From the NCBI GenBank assembly GCA_958295765.1, contig CATQHB010000001.1, positions 1-64,000 of the forward strand: 64,000 bases of DNA, read 5' to 3'. Position 1 is the first letter of the stretch. The number at the start of each line of letters is the position of its first letter. Source of the stretch: an uncultured Dehalococcoidia bacterium. GTDB taxonomy: Bacteria; Chloroflexota; Dehalococcoidia; Lucifugimonadales; UBA3495. Position numbers and translations under genes: made by a program. The notes under the pieces are model-generated. The model did not search any database, was not told where the DNA came from, and saw nothing but the letters and a program-made list of their open reading frames with translations. Shown here piece after piece: positions 8,426 to 17,564 of the stretch.

Positions 8426-8820
8426 GTAGGGGCGGTTCGCGAACCGCCCCTACCCCCAACGGCAAACTCGCCATCGGGGAACCGCCGCCGCCATAGGTGA
8501 ACCGTCCTTGCACCGGAACGCGGGCGGGTTACAAACCCGCTCCTACCGGACAACCAAGCCCGGCTTGGCAAGAAATACCGGCAAGCGTTGAAAGTACCGA
8601 TAGCCGGGTAAAACCGGGTATGGGTGAACCGGGTATTTACAGCGGCGTAGGGGCGGTTCGCGAACCGCCCCTACCACCAACGGCAAACTCGCCATCGGAG
8701 AACCTACGCCGCCATAGGTGAAATATCCTGACACCGGAACGCGGACGGGTTATAAACCCGCCCCTACCGGCCAACCAAGCCCGGCCCGGCAAGAAATACC
8801 GGCAAGCCCGGTCTCTCCCG
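8426..8820. repeat. Tandemly duplicated compound repeat (family C1 plus C2 half)
   Basis: Two copies of an approximately 170-bp block start at 8426 and 8647 (offset 221). Each begins with a perfect 28-bp palindrome with a GGTTCGCGAACC core. It continues through a conserved stretch related to the interior of family C2, then GGGCGGGTTACAAACCCGC and a tail with GGCAAGAAATACCGGCAAGC. No gene is seen between the HpaB-type gene and the SDR. Confidence 0.8.
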
Positions 8821-8844
8821 GCACACCCCCCATCCCCGGCAAGC

Positions 8845-9606
8845 CTACATACACAACATCCCGCCGTCGATGGTTACTACCTGGCCGGTGATAAAAGAGG
8901 CGTGGTCGGAGGCCAGCATCAGGGCCATTCCTACGATGTCCTCGGCCTCGCCCAGCCGTTTCAGGGCAGTGCCTTGAATCGTCCGGTCGATTTGGGCCTC
9001 GTTGCGGGCGTCACGCCAGCGGGGGGTGTTGATGCTGCCCGGAGCAATGGCGTTGACGTTGATGTTGTACGGCCCCAACTCCCGGGCCATAGTGGCGGTC
9101 AGGCCGATAATGCCGGCCTTGGAGGCGGAATAGGCCGCCGAAGTCGGTTCCGCCGAACCGCGCCGGCCTACGATGGAGGCCATGCTCACCACCTTCCCGT
9201 AGCGGCGTTCCTTCATATAGGGCGCCACCGCCCGGAAGCAGTAAAAGCTCCCCTTCACGTTCACGTCAAAGTTATGGTCCCAATCCAGGTCCTCCAGTTC
9301 CTCCAGGGAACCGGTCAGATTGGGGCTTACGGCGTTGTTAATCAGGATGTCCAACTGGCCGTACTCGGCCAGGGTTTGGGATACCGCCGCTTGCACCTGC
9401 TCCCGGTCGCTCACGTCGCAGGGCAGGGCGACAGCCTTCCCGCCCTGCTCCTTGATGTCGCCGACGGTAGCGGCGGCCCGTTGCGCGTCCAACTCGGCAA
9501 TAGCTACCGCCGCCCCCTCTGCGGCAAAGTTCAGGGCAAAGGCCCGGCCAATGCCGTGGCCGCCGCCGGTAATAAACACCACCTTATCCGAAAATCCCAA
9601 GTCCAT
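8845..9606 (-). CDS. Short-chain dehydrogenase/reductase (SDR), classical
   Basis: The 253-residue protein is a classical SDR. It has the nucleotide motif GGGHGIG (14-20), the NNA motif in ILINNA, and the catalytic set S144, Y159 and K163 (YSASK). The C-terminal IDGGML matches the usual end. A longer frame exists upstream, but the ATG preceded by GGGAGGG is the natural start. It would interconvert an alcohol and a ketone with NAD(P). An acidic residue (E38/D40) after the second strand hints at an NAD(H) preference. It is convergent with the HpaB-type gene and separate from the MDR gene downstream. Confidence 0.92.
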   Translation of the reverse strand: MDLGFSDKVVFITGGGHGIGRAFALNFAAEGAAVAIAELDAQRAAATVGDIKEQGGKAVALPCDVSDREQVQAAVSQTLAEYGQLDILINNAVSPNLTGSLEELEDLDWDHNFDVNVKGSFYCFRAVAPYMKERRYGKVVSMASIVGRRGSAEPTSAAYSASKAGIIGLTATMARELGPYNINVNAIAPGSINTPRWRDARNEAQIDRTIQGTALKRLGEAEDIVGMALMLASDHASFITGQVVTIDGGMLCM

Positions 9607-9755
9607 CCGGTTCCCTCCCGCTAACCCCGGCCGGTCGCCGGGGGGTCTGGTTCTATCTGAAGGTGATTCTACCCCAGGGGGAGTATTTTCACCACCGGGG
9701 CACCGAGGATGCCGGGGCAATCGTGCCTTACCCAAGTCAATCACGACATAAAACC

Positions 9756-9848
9756 GTCGTTCTGGCGAAGGCCGGAATCCAGAATCCTCGGTAGCCGACC
9801 CGCTCTTTTCCGGGGGATTTCCTGGATTCCGGCTTTCGCCGGAACGAC
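9756..9848. repeat. Family B element
   Basis: Full inverted-repeat element with slightly diverged left arm (GTCGTTCTGGCG). It sits between two divergent genes (SDR and MDR). The promoters for both must lie in the roughly 430 bases shared with it. Confidence 0.8.
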
Positions 9849-10036
9849 GGTGGCTTGGGTTGCCAGATGACAGGTTGCCGGAATGACGGTCTGATGACCG
9901 GGTTGATGGGTTGCCGGAATGACGGAATGACCGGTTTATAATGCGATTGCCCTGACCCGGTTATCCCTAAAGTAGAATCCAGGGTTTAAGGGGCGTATAA
10001 TTGATACACAAACCTTAACCTTAAGCGCCAGAGGTA

Positions 10037-11083
10037 ATGATGCAGGCATTGGTACTGAAAGAGCCGGGCGGCCCGCTGCATCTGGAGGAGGTTGCCCGGC
10101 CCCAACCCGGCCCCGGGGAGGCGCTGGTGCGGGTGCGCGCCTGCGGCTTGGGCCTCACCCTGGTCTGGAACCGCCGGGGCCGGGGCTTCGGCCAGGGGGT
10201 CATCCGGGACAAGTTTCCCCGCATCATCGGCCACGAAATCGCCGGCGACGTGGTGGAGGTCGGCCCCCAGGTCAACGCCTTTAAGCCGGGCGACCGGGTG
10301 AACGTCTATTTTTACCTGACCTGCGGCAACTGCCGCTGGTGCAACGTGGGCCGGGAAGACCTGTGCGATAATCACGCCGGTTACGTCGGGCGGCAGATTG
10401 ACGGCGGCCTGGCCGAGTACGTTACGCTGCCGGAGCGGAACCTGTGCCATATCCCGCCGGAAATGGGCTACGTGGACGCCGCCGTAACCGCCGACGCCAT
10501 CGCTACGCCGGTGCACGTGCTGCGGGAACGGGCCAGGGTCAGGGCGCCGGAGACGGTGCTGGTAGTGGGCGCCGGCGGCGGCGTGGGCATCCACATGGTG
10601 CAGATGGCTAAAGTGCTGGGGGCGCGGGTTTTCGCCGTGGACCTCAGCGCTGAGAAGCTGGCCCTGGCCCGGGAGCAGGGCGCCGACGAAGTAATCAATT
10701 CCCGGGAAGTGGGCTTTGATGAGGAAGTCCGGCGGCTCACCGGCGGCCGGGGCGTGGACGTGGTGGTGGAGATGGTGGGCATCGCCGACACCATGCGGGC
10801 CAGCCTGAACAGCCTGGGCAAGGGCGGCCGGCTGGTGTTCGTCGGCTCCTATGACGGGGAGGCGGCCCTGCCCCTCAACGCCCGCGCCCTGAGCAACGAA
10901 CTGGTGCTTACCGGCTCCCGCTATTGCAGCCGCCAGGAGTTGGCCGAGGCGGTGGAACTGGTGGCCCAGGGCCGCATCCGCCCGGTAGTTACCCGCATCT
11001 GCGCCCTGGAGGAAGCCGACGCGGTACTGCAAAGCATCGAGGCCATGGAACTACCAGGCCGGGCCTGCGCCGTGGTGAATTAG
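10037..11083 (+). CDS. Zinc-dependent alcohol dehydrogenase (MDR superfamily)
   Basis: The protein of about 348 residues is a medium-chain dehydrogenase. Its N-terminal GroES-like domain carries GHEIAGDVVE and the structural-zinc cysteines CGNCRWCNVGREDLC. The Rossmann domain has GAGGGVG near residue 178. The usual catalytic-zinc cysteine stands in ACGLGLTLVW rather than the more typical CGVCxTD, so the catalytic zinc site may differ. Two adjacent ATGs (10037, 10040) follow AGAGGT. It probably oxidises an alcohol or reduces an enal or aldehyde; the substrate is unknown. Confidence 0.88.
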   Translation: MMQALVLKEPGGPLHLEEVARPQPGPGEALVRVRACGLGLTLVWNRRGRGFGQGVIRDKFPRIIGHEIAGDVVEVGPQVNAFKPGDRVNVYFYLTCGNCRWCNVGREDLCDNHAGYVGRQIDGGLAEYVTLPERNLCHIPPEMGYVDAAVTADAIATPVHVLRERARVRAPETVLVVGAGGGVGIHMVQMAKVLGARVFAVDLSAEKLALAREQGADEVINSREVGFDEEVRRLTGGRGVDVVVEMVGIADTMRASLNSLGKGGRLVFVGSYDGEAALPLNARALSNELVLTGSRYCSRQELAEAVELVAQGRIRPVVTRICALEEADAVLQSIEAMELPGRACAVVN

Positions 11084-11188
11084 GAATTAAGAATTAGGAA
11101 TTGAGAATGAGCCGTAAAGACAAGGATTAACCCACCAGACACAACCCACCTACCCAATTCTTAATTCCTAATTCCTAATTCTTAATTC
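11083..11188. repeat. Family D inverted pair
   Basis: AATTAGGAATTAAGAATTAGG at the MDR stop codon is mirrored by CTTAATTCCTAATTCCTAATT before the GH15 gene. About 50 bases of unique sequence lie between. It could fold into a long AT-rich hairpin in a read-through transcript. Confidence 0.75.
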
Positions 11189-11204
11189 GTAAAGGAGGAA
11201 CGCA

Positions 11205-13058
11205 ATGAGTTACCAGCCCATCGAGGACTACGGCATTATCGGCAATATGCACACCGTGGCGCTGGTCGGCATCAACGGCTCGATAGACTGGTTCTGCTCC
11301 CCTAACTTTGACTCGCCCAGCGTCTTTGCCGCCATCCTGGACGACGAGAAGGGCGGCCACTTCAAGATTTCACCGGTCGGCGACACCGCCGATATTACCT
11401 ACCGGCAACTCTACTGGCCGGAGACCAACGTTCTGGTAACCCGTTTCCTTTCCTCCGACGGCGTGGGCGAGGTTATCGACTTTATGCCGGTGAGCGCTAA
11501 TAGCGCCAGCCACACGCACAACGAGTTGATTCGCCGGGTGAATGTCGTCCGCGGGTCAATGGCCTTCCGAATGGAGTGTTTCCCGGCCTTCAACTTCGCC
11601 CTCAACAGCCATGAGATACGAATGAACGAATCGGGCGCCCTGATGGTTTCCGAGGGCATCAGCCTTCAGCTATCCACCACTATACCGCTGCAAAAGACCG
11701 GCAACGGCCTGACCTGCGAGTTCACCCTCCAGGAGGGCCAGACCGTTACCTTTGCCATTGATGACACCAGCAACAACGATGCCGACCATCATCCCTTCAG
11801 CGAAGCGGAGAGCGAGCAACTCTTTCAGGACACGGTGGAATACTGGCGCAGATGGCTGTCCCGTTGCAAATACAAGGGGCGCTGGCGGGAGATGGTGGAG
11901 CGGTCGGCCCTGGTGCTGAAACTGCTGACCTACGACCCCACCGGGGCCATCGTCGCCGCCCCGACGTGCAGCCTGCCCGAGGACTTGGGCGGGGCGCGCA
12001 ACTGGGACTACCGCTATACCTGGATTCGGGATGCCGCCTTCACCATCTACGCCCTGCTGCGCATCGGGTTCACCGAGGAAGCCACCAAGTTTATGAAGTG
12101 GATTGAGGCCCGGGCCGGTGAACTGAACCCGGACGGGTCGCTGCAAATAATGTACGGCATCGACGGCCGCCATGACCTGACCGAGGAAACCCTCTGGCAC
12201 CTGGACGGCTACAAAGGCTCCAGCCCGGTCCGGGTCGGCAACGGCGCCTACGGCCAGTTGCAGTTGGACATTTACGGCGAGTTGATGGACTCGGTTTATA
12301 TCTACAACAAGCACGCCGAACCCATTTCCTACGATTTCTGGATTCACCTGCGCCGGCTGACCAACTGGGTGGTGGAAAATTGGCAGCGGGAAGACGAAGG
12401 TATCTGGGAGGTGCGCGGCGGGCGCCGCCACTTCGTCTATTCCAAACTGATGTGCTGGGTCGCCGTTGACCGGGCTTTGCGGTTGGCCGATGCCCGCTCC
12501 TTCCCCGCCGACCGGGCCAAGTGGGAGCAGGCCCGGGATGCCATCTACGAGGACATTATGCAGCACGGCTGGAACGAAGAGCGCCAAGCCTTTGTCCAGT
12601 ATTACGGCAGCAACTCCCTGGACGCCTCCAACCTGGTGATGCCCCTGGTGTTTTTCCTGTCCCCGTCCGACCCGCGAATGTTGAAAACCCTGGAAGCCAT
12701 CAACCAGTCGCCGGAGCAGGGCGGCCTGGTTTCCAACAGCCTGGTCTTTCGCTACCACCTGGAGTCCTCGCCCGACGGGTTGATGGGCTACGAAGGTTCT
12801 TTCAACATCTGCACTTTCTGGCTGGTGGAGGCGATGAGCCGGGCCGGCCGCTATGACCCGGCCGCTCTGGACCAGGCCCGGCTCATCTTTGAGAAGATGC
12901 TCGGCTACGCCAATCACGTGGGCCTGTACGCCGAGGAAACGGGACACAGCGGCGAGGGGCTGGGCAACTTCCCCCAAGCCTTCACCCACCTGGCCCTGAT
13001 CAGCGCCGCCTGCAACCTGGACCGGGACATCGACAGCGCCGGCCTGGTGAACTGGTAG
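11205..13058 (+). CDS. Glycoside hydrolase family 15 protein (glucoamylase/trehalase type)
   Basis: The 617-residue protein starts with [17 protein letters not shown] and [16 protein letters not shown], typical of bacterial and archaeal GH15 enzymes. The (alpha/alpha)6 barrel carries [13 protein letters not shown], an EGIWEVRGG segment expected to hold the general acid, and a GLYAEE segment expected to hold the general base, followed by [14 protein letters not shown]. No signal peptide is present, so it acts in the cytoplasm on trehalose, maltose or alpha-glucans. The ribosome-binding site AAAGGAGG is strong. A glucose-dehydrogenase-like gene follows, and a ThuA-like gene lies further on, which would suit glucose or trehalose use. 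Confidence 0.92.
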   Translation: MSYQPIEDYGIIGNMHTVALVGINGSIDWFCSPNFDSPSVFAAILDDEKGGHFKISPVGDTADITYRQLYWPETNVLVTRFLSSDGVGEVIDFMPVSANSASHTHNELIRRVNVVRGSMAFRMECFPAFNFALNSHEIRMNESGALMVSEGISLQLSTTIPLQKTGNGLTCEFTLQEGQTVTFAIDDTSNNDADHHPFSEAESEQLFQDTVEYWRRWLSRCKYKGRWREMVERSALVLKLLTYDPTGAIVAAPTCSLPEDLGGARNWDYRYTWIRDAAFTIYALLRIGFTEEATKFMKWIEARAGELNPDGSLQIMYGIDGRHDLTEETLWHLDGYKGSSPVRVGNGAYGQLQLDIYGELMDSVYIYNKHAEPISYDFWIHLRRLTNWVVENWQREDEGIWEVRGGRRHFVYSKLMCWVAVDRALRLADARSFPADRAKWEQARDAIYEDIMQHGWNEERQAFVQYYGSNSLDASNLVMPLVFFLSPSDPRMLKTLEAINQSPEQGGLVSNSLVFRYHLESSPDGLMGYEGSFNICTFWLVEAMSRAGRYDPAALDQARLIFEKMLGYANHVGLYAEETGHSGEGLGNFPQAFTHLALISAACNLDRDIDSAGLVNW

Positions 13059-13099
13059 GGGTGCATTGCCGGGGCCGGGGCAAAGTCAACACCGATCCC

Positions 13100-13262
13100 G
13101 TAGGGGCGGTTCGCGAACCGCCCCTACACGCCCATTACCCCGGGGCCGGCGCCAAGTCAATAACAACCCCCGCTCATAACAATATCCGGGCATGAGGGCT
13201 GGCAACAATATCCGGGCATGGGGCCGGTAACAGTATCCACTCATGGTGAGCTTGTCGAACCA
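13100..13262. repeat. Family C1 palindrome and family A arm
   Basis: A 28-bp perfect palindrome with core GGTTCGCGAACC (13100-13127) is followed by degenerate short strings of the form ATATCCGGGCATGGG and then a single family A arm. Otherwise nothing is seen in the gap after the GH15 gene. Confidence 0.75.
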
Positions 13263-13324
13263 AATGCCCAGCTATTCAACGCTTACTTCAATAGCAAACT
13301 GCTGAAAGTTTGGGGGAGGCCCGC

Positions 13325-13603
13325 ATGAGCCATCAGAAATGGAACCCGGCCAAGTATCCCATACCGGAAGAGAAAGAACTCCTCGTCAGTTACGACCCGG
13401 AGGCAGACATTCTGGTCCTGTGGAATGGTACGTCCGCCAGCAATGGCTTCCCCATCGCAACGGGCCTCATGGTGTTTTCTGATGAAGCAGACGAGCCGCA
13501 AAGCGTGGTGCTGGAAAATGCCTCCAAATCGCTCCTGCCCCTATTGGAATGTCTTGCCCAACTCCCCCATCCGGCGGCTCATCCTTCGACCGGCTCAAGA
13601 TGA
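13325..13603 (+). CDS. Small hypothetical protein, DUF2283-like, C-terminus formed by a repeat
   Basis: The protein of about 92 residues has a YDPEADILVLWNG segment reminiscent of DUF2283-type small proteins; the match is weak. The start is the ATG after GGGGGAGG; an in-frame TTG upstream is less likely. The last ten or so codons (HPAAHPSTGSR) are the translation of a family A repeat, so either the original 3' end was replaced or the repeat supplies the stop codon. No functional claim is made. Confidence 0.55.
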   Translation: MSHQKWNPAKYPIPEEKELLVSYDPEADILVLWNGTSASNGFPIATGLMVFSDEADEPQSVVLENASKSLLPLLECLAQLPHPAAHPSTGSR

Positions 13604-13713
13604 GCGGAGAGCGGATGTAACTCGACTTTGTACCAGACCTGGCATTGCCCGCTCTCCCTGAGAGGGCGGCGGCTAGGATAGGCAATCAACGCCGAAGAAA
13701 GGCGGAACTCTAT

Positions 13714-14823
13714 ATGAAAGCCATCACCGTCAAGCCGGGAATCGCCGACTACCTGGCCCTGCGGGAAGTGCCGGAGCCGGCGGTTGGCCCCGGGGAGGTG
13801 GTGGTGCGCGTGGCGCGGGTCGGCGTATGCGGCACCGACCAGGAAATTATCCGGGGCCGCTACGGGACGGCCCCGGCCGGCAGTGATTTCCTGGTAATCG
13901 GGCATGAGGGATTGGGGCAGGTGGTTGACTCCGGGCCGGCGGCAACCGGGTTGTCCCTTGGCGATTACGTGGTGGCCTCGGTGCGGCGGCCCTGCCCCCA
14001 CGCCCATTGCCGCCCCTGTCGCAGCGGCCAGAACGATATGTGCTTGACCGGCGACTTTACGGAACGGGGCATCCAGGGCCGGCACGGGTTCCTGTCCGAA
14101 TACTACGCCGAACACCCCCGGTTCCTGACCCCGGTGCCGCCGGCGCTGGCCCCGGCCGGCGCGCTGCTGGAGCCGCTGGCCGTCGTGGAAAAAGCCCTGC
14201 GGCAATCCCTGAAAATCCAGGAACGCCTGCCCTGGAACCTGGAAAGGGCGGTAGTGCTGGGCGCCGGGGCCATCGGCCTGCTGGCCGCCCTGCTGCTCCG
14301 GCTGCGGGGCATCGAAACCTGGGTTTTCGACCGCTCCGCCCCGGCCGGCCGCAAGGCGCGGCTGGCCGGTCAGACGGGCGCCCATTTTGCCAACACCGGA
14401 GAAACCCCGGTATCTCGCATCGCCGCCGAGTTGGGCCAAGTGGACTTGATAGTGGAGGCTACTGGATACGCGCCCCTGGTTTTCGACGCTTGCCAACAAC
14501 TGGGCGGCAACGGCGTCCTGTGTCTGCTGGGCGTCGCCGATGAGGGTAGCCCGCTGACCATTGACGCTGGCGGCTTTAACAACCGGCTGGTGCTGGGCAA
14601 TCGGCTGGTCTTTGGCTCGGTAAACGCCAACCCCGCCGATTTCCGGGCCGGGGTAGAAAGCCTGGCCCAAATAGAACAACGCTGGCCGGGCCTGACGGAA
14701 AGCCTGCAAACCCGCCGGGTTCCCCTGGCCGAGTTTCAGGACGCCTTTGCCGGTCAAGCAGAGGATATTGAGGACATTAAAGTTACGGTGGAGTTGGCCG
14801 GCCTTACCCCCGATGAGGACTAG
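13714..14823 (+). CDS. Glucose 1-dehydrogenase-like MDR protein
   Basis: The 369-residue protein resembles archaeal and bacterial zinc-dependent glucose/aldose dehydrogenases. It has a catalytic-zinc CGTDQEI (C39), GHEGLGQV, a cysteine- and histidine-rich lobe CPHAHCRPCRSGQNDMC typical of this subgroup, and GAGAIG at the cofactor fold. A conserved LEPLAVVEKA helix and FNNRLVLGNRLVFGSVNAN near the C-terminus are also characteristic. The start follows GAAAGGCGG. It would oxidise glucose or another aldose to the lactone, which the SMP-30 lactonase at 23772 could open; this pathway is an inference. Confidence 0.85.
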   Translation: MKAITVKPGIADYLALREVPEPAVGPGEVVVRVARVGVCGTDQEIIRGRYGTAPAGSDFLVIGHEGLGQVVDSGPAATGLSLGDYVVASVRRPCPHAHCRPCRSGQNDMCLTGDFTERGIQGRHGFLSEYYAEHPRFLTPVPPALAPAGALLEPLAVVEKALRQSLKIQERLPWNLERAVVLGAGAIGLLAALLLRLRGIETWVFDRSAPAGRKARLAGQTGAHFANTGETPVSRIAAELGQVDLIVEATGYAPLVFDACQQLGGNGVLCLLGVADEGSPLTIDAGGFNNRLVLGNRLVFGSVNANPADFRAGVESLAQIEQRWPGLTESLQTRRVPLAEFQDAFAGQAEDIEDIKVTVELAGLTPDED

Positions 14824-14958
14824 GGACGCGCCGGCGATTCAAGGCGAGGGGATGCCGATTAGCCGCAGGGCCGGCACAAAGTCATTATCAAAAACAAAAT
14901 CCGCTCACCAATAACTATATCCGCTCATGGTGAGCTTGTCGAACCACCCGCCCTGCGC

Positions 14959-15228
14959 TCAGCCGTTCTGAATTAGCTGAAAGGCCAATACCCCGGCGAA
15001 GGAAAGTATCGCTACCGCTACCGTTCCCCCTACGCCGATGACGGCTAGAGTCAGTTGGTGTATCCGGTTGTTAGTCTGCTCGAACCGGGCGTTGACTTCG
15101 TCTAACCGGGCATTGACCTGTTGCAGTCCCTCTCTGAGGTCGCTCCGCAATTCCTGGATGGCGATGGATTGCTCGGTCATGCGTCCTTCCAGTATCCCCA
15201 ACCTGGTATCGTCAGTTGCCGTCGTCAT
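14959..15228 (-). CDS. Small coiled-coil protein with C-terminal membrane anchor, copy 1
   Basis: The 89-residue protein has an N-terminal charged coiled-coil region (residues about 10-58, with VNARLDEVNARFEQTNNR) and a single C-terminal hydrophobic helix (about 62-86), so it is probably tail-anchored in the membrane. It lacks a recognised catalytic domain. Its longer paralog lies immediately upstream on the same strand. Similar short coiled-coil/TM proteins are common, and their role is unknown. A GGGAG site lies just before the ATG. Confidence 0.7.
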   Translation of the reverse strand: MTTATDDTRLGILEGRMTEQSIAIQELRSDLREGLQQVNARLDEVNARFEQTNNRIHQLTLAVIGVGGTVAVAILSFAGVLAFQLIQNG

Positions 15229-15387
15229 TTCTTGACTCCCTTATCGGTGATTGGCTTTGGGCAAGGTGAATTGTCATCCCCTTATTACCCATTGCCAGGG
15301 CCGGCGCAAAGTCATTACCAAAACAACATCCGCTCACCGATAACAATACCCGCTCATGGTGAGCTTGTCGAACCACCCGCCCCGCGC

Positions 15388-15795
15388 TCAGCCGTTCTGG
15401 ATTAGCTGAAAGGCCAATACCCCGGCGAAGGAAAGCATCGCTACCGCTACCGTTCCCCCTACGCCGATGACGGCCAGAGTCAGTTGGTGTATCCGGTTGT
15501 TCATCTGCTCAAACCGGGCGTTGATTTCGTCGAAACGGGCGTTGACTTCGTCGAAACGGGCGCTGACTTCACCGAACCGGGTGTTGACTTCGCCGAACCG
15601 GGTGTTGACTTCGCCGAACCGGGCGTTGATTTCACCGAACCGGGTGTTGACTTCAGCTCTGAATTCGTCTAGTCGGGCGTTCATCTGTTGCTGCCCCTCT
15701 CTGAAGTCGTTCCGCAATTCCTGAATGGCGATAGACTGCTCGGTCAGGCGTCCTTCCATTATCCCCAACCGGGTATCGTCGGTTGCCGTTGTCAT
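15388..15795 (-). CDS. Coiled-coil tail-anchored protein, copy 2, expanded by 7-residue repeats
   Basis: This 135-residue paralog has the same N-terminus and the same C-terminal membrane helix as copy 1. Between them it carries about seven consecutive heptads of the form RFGEVNT/ARFDEIN, encoded by 21-bp tandem repeats. The number of heptads is the main difference between the paralogs, consistent with slippage or unequal crossing over. The heptads should form a long parallel coiled coil. Function is unknown. Confidence 0.75.
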   Translation of the reverse strand: MTTATDDTRLGIMEGRLTEQSIAIQELRNDFREGQQQMNARLDEFRAEVNTRFGEINARFGEVNTRFGEVNTRFGEVSARFDEVNARFDEINARFEQMNNRIHQLTLAVIGVGGTVAVAMLSFAGVLAFQLIQNG

Positions 15796-16044
15796 TTCTT
15801 GACTCCTTTATCGATGATTGGCTTTTGGCAAAGTGTATTGTATCCCTTGTTGACCATTGCCAGGGCTGGCGCAAAGTCATTACCAAAACTCAATCCGCTC
15901 ACCAATAACTATATCCGCTCATGGTGAGCTTGTCGAACCACCCGCCCCTATCCGGCAGTTCCTCTTTCAATCCGTCCTTCGACCGGCTCAGGATGAGCGG
16001 ATAGATAGGCAACTCGACTTTGCACCCGCCCCGCGTCGCTGCTA

Positions 16045-17448
16045 CTACCCCGCCTGTTTCCGGCGGTCATCCAGCCGCCGGGCCTTGGGCAGCACCCCGG
16101 CGCCGGTCAGCGGAGCCAGGCTGTCCGGGGCCACCAACTCCACCTTGATGCCCACGTTCAACCGATCCCGCAGCGTCCGCTCCAGGTCCCGCTGGATGGC
16201 GTCCAGGTCGGTAGCCTCGGTGGTATGCTCTGCCTGGAGGGTCATCTCCTCCCGGTTGCCGCTGCGCTCCACGATGCAGTAATACTCCCCGGTCAGGCCG
16301 CTCTTGGTGGCGACGATGGCGCCGCAGCCTTCCGGCCAGACGTTCACGCCCCGCAGCTTGACCATAAAGTCGGAGCGGCCATGAATGGGGTCAATTTTCT
16401 GCATCCAACTGCCGCAGGCGCATTGGCCCTGGGGCCACAGCCGGGTAACGTCCTTAATATCGTACCGGACAATTGGATACGCCTCCTTGTAGAGGGCGGT
16501 AACGATCATCGTGCCTACTTCCCCCGGCGCCACCGGCTCGTAGGTGTCCGGGTCAACAATCTCCACGATAAAGGCGTCCTCCCAGATATGGTGGCCGCCG
16601 CCGTAGGGACACTCGGAGGATATGGCCTGAACCTCGTGCATCCCGTAGGTGTCGAAGGCCGGCACGCCCCAGGCTTCCCGCACCAGGTCCGACTTGCCGA
16701 AACACTCCACCAGCTTTAACTTCAGGTCCCGGCCTACTTCCAGCCCCATATCTTTGGCAACCTGGGCCATGTGAATCAGGTACTCGGGAAAGCCGACCAG
16801 GGCGTTGACTTCCCACTTCTGGGCGATTTCCAGGGCGCGGGAGGTGCGGGTAACTACGCCGGCGCTGGTGGTTACCGGGATGCAGCCCAACCACTGCCAC
16901 AGGGATTCGTGGGCCGAGTAGGCGGCGTTGTGGGTGGAATAAAGCAGCGTGTTCATCACCACGTCGCCGGGCTTTAAGCCGTGCCAGTAGTAGGAACGCG
17001 CCCGCAGGATGTTGCCCACTTCCCGATCCCAGGGGGTATAGAAGGTGGGGCGCGGCTCGCCGGCGGTGCCGCCGCTGGAGTGGATGCGCCAGGGCATTTC
17101 CCCGGCCCGCACGTCCCGGCCCACGTAGTCGCCAAAGGGCGGGTGCGCGTCCACGCTCTGGCGGATGTCCTCTACCGTGTAAAGGGGCGCCTTTTTCAGG
17201 TCGGCGATGGTCTTGATGTCGCCGGGTTCCACGCCGGCCGCGTCCCACTTGCGGCGGTAGAAGGGGACTTGATAGGCCCGCGCCACCGCCCCTTGCAACC
17301 GCCTTTCCTGCAAGGCCCGGATTTCCTCGGTGCTCTGCATAAACACGCCGCGGAAAAAGTCCGGGGCCGGCGGGTACTCCCGCACCAGTTCCTCAAAGTC
17401 GATGGACTGGTAATAAAAGGGTACGTCGTGCAAGTCCTTATCCAGCAA
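16045..17448 (-). CDS. Adenylate-forming ligase, phenylacetate-CoA ligase (PaaK)-like
   Basis: The 467-residue protein resembles phenylacetate-CoA ligases. It has the phosphate-binding loop SSGGTAGEP near residue 123, YGMHEVQ near 268, and RYDIKDVTRL followed by GRSDFMVKLRGVNVWP, the hinge and C-terminal domain of the family. A CACGSW pair of cysteines is also typical of PaaK relatives. The start appears to be TTG, placed six bases after a perfect AGGAGG. The enzyme would activate an aromatic or other carboxylic acid to an AMP ester and probably a CoA thioester. It may be co-transcribed with the amidohydrolase upstream, though a family D repeat separates them. Confidence 0.87.
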   Translation of the reverse strand: MLDKDLHDVPFYYQSIDFEELVREYPPAPDFFRGVFMQSTEEIRALQERRLQGAVARAYQVPFYRRKWDAAGVEPGDIKTIADLKKAPLYTVEDIRQSVDAHPPFGDYVGRDVRAGEMPWRIHSSGGTAGEPRPTFYTPWDREVGNILRARSYYWHGLKPGDVVMNTLLYSTHNAAYSAHESLWQWLGCIPVTTSAGVVTRTSRALEIAQKWEVNALVGFPEYLIHMAQVAKDMGLEVGRDLKLKLVECFGKSDLVREAWGVPAFDTYGMHEVQAISSECPYGGGHHIWEDAFIVEIVDPDTYEPVAPGEVGTMIVTALYKEAYPIVRYDIKDVTRLWPQGQCACGSWMQKIDPIHGRSDFMVKLRGVNVWPEGCGAIVATKSGLTGEYYCIVERSGNREEMTLQAEHTTEATDLDAIQRDLERTLRDRLNVGIKVELVAPDSLAPLTGAGVLPKARRLDDRRKQAG

Positions 17449-17472
17449 ATCACGCCTCCTTCGGGGAATCGG

Positions 17473-17505
17473 GAATTAGGAATTACGAATTAAGAATTAG
17501 GAATT
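17473..17505. repeat. Family D repeat
   Basis: AT-rich GAATTAGGAATTACGAATTAAG string followed by related GATTCCTGATTC and CGATTGCCG strings, filling the gap between two same-strand genes. Confidence 0.7.
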
Positions 17506-17564
17506 GTCGATTCCTGATGCTCAATTCTTGATTCCCGATTGCCGATTCCTGATTCACGATTGGC

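Larger units (their letters stand above)
14869..15950. repeat. Segmental tandem duplication (coiled-coil gene plus leader)
   Basis: A block containing a GGC(A/G)CAAAGTCATTA string, a family A arm and a coiled-coil gene is present at about 14869-15290 and again at 15298-15850. A third partial block (string and arm only) lies at about 15863-15950. The two full copies differ mainly by extra 21-bp units in the second gene. Confidence 0.8.
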
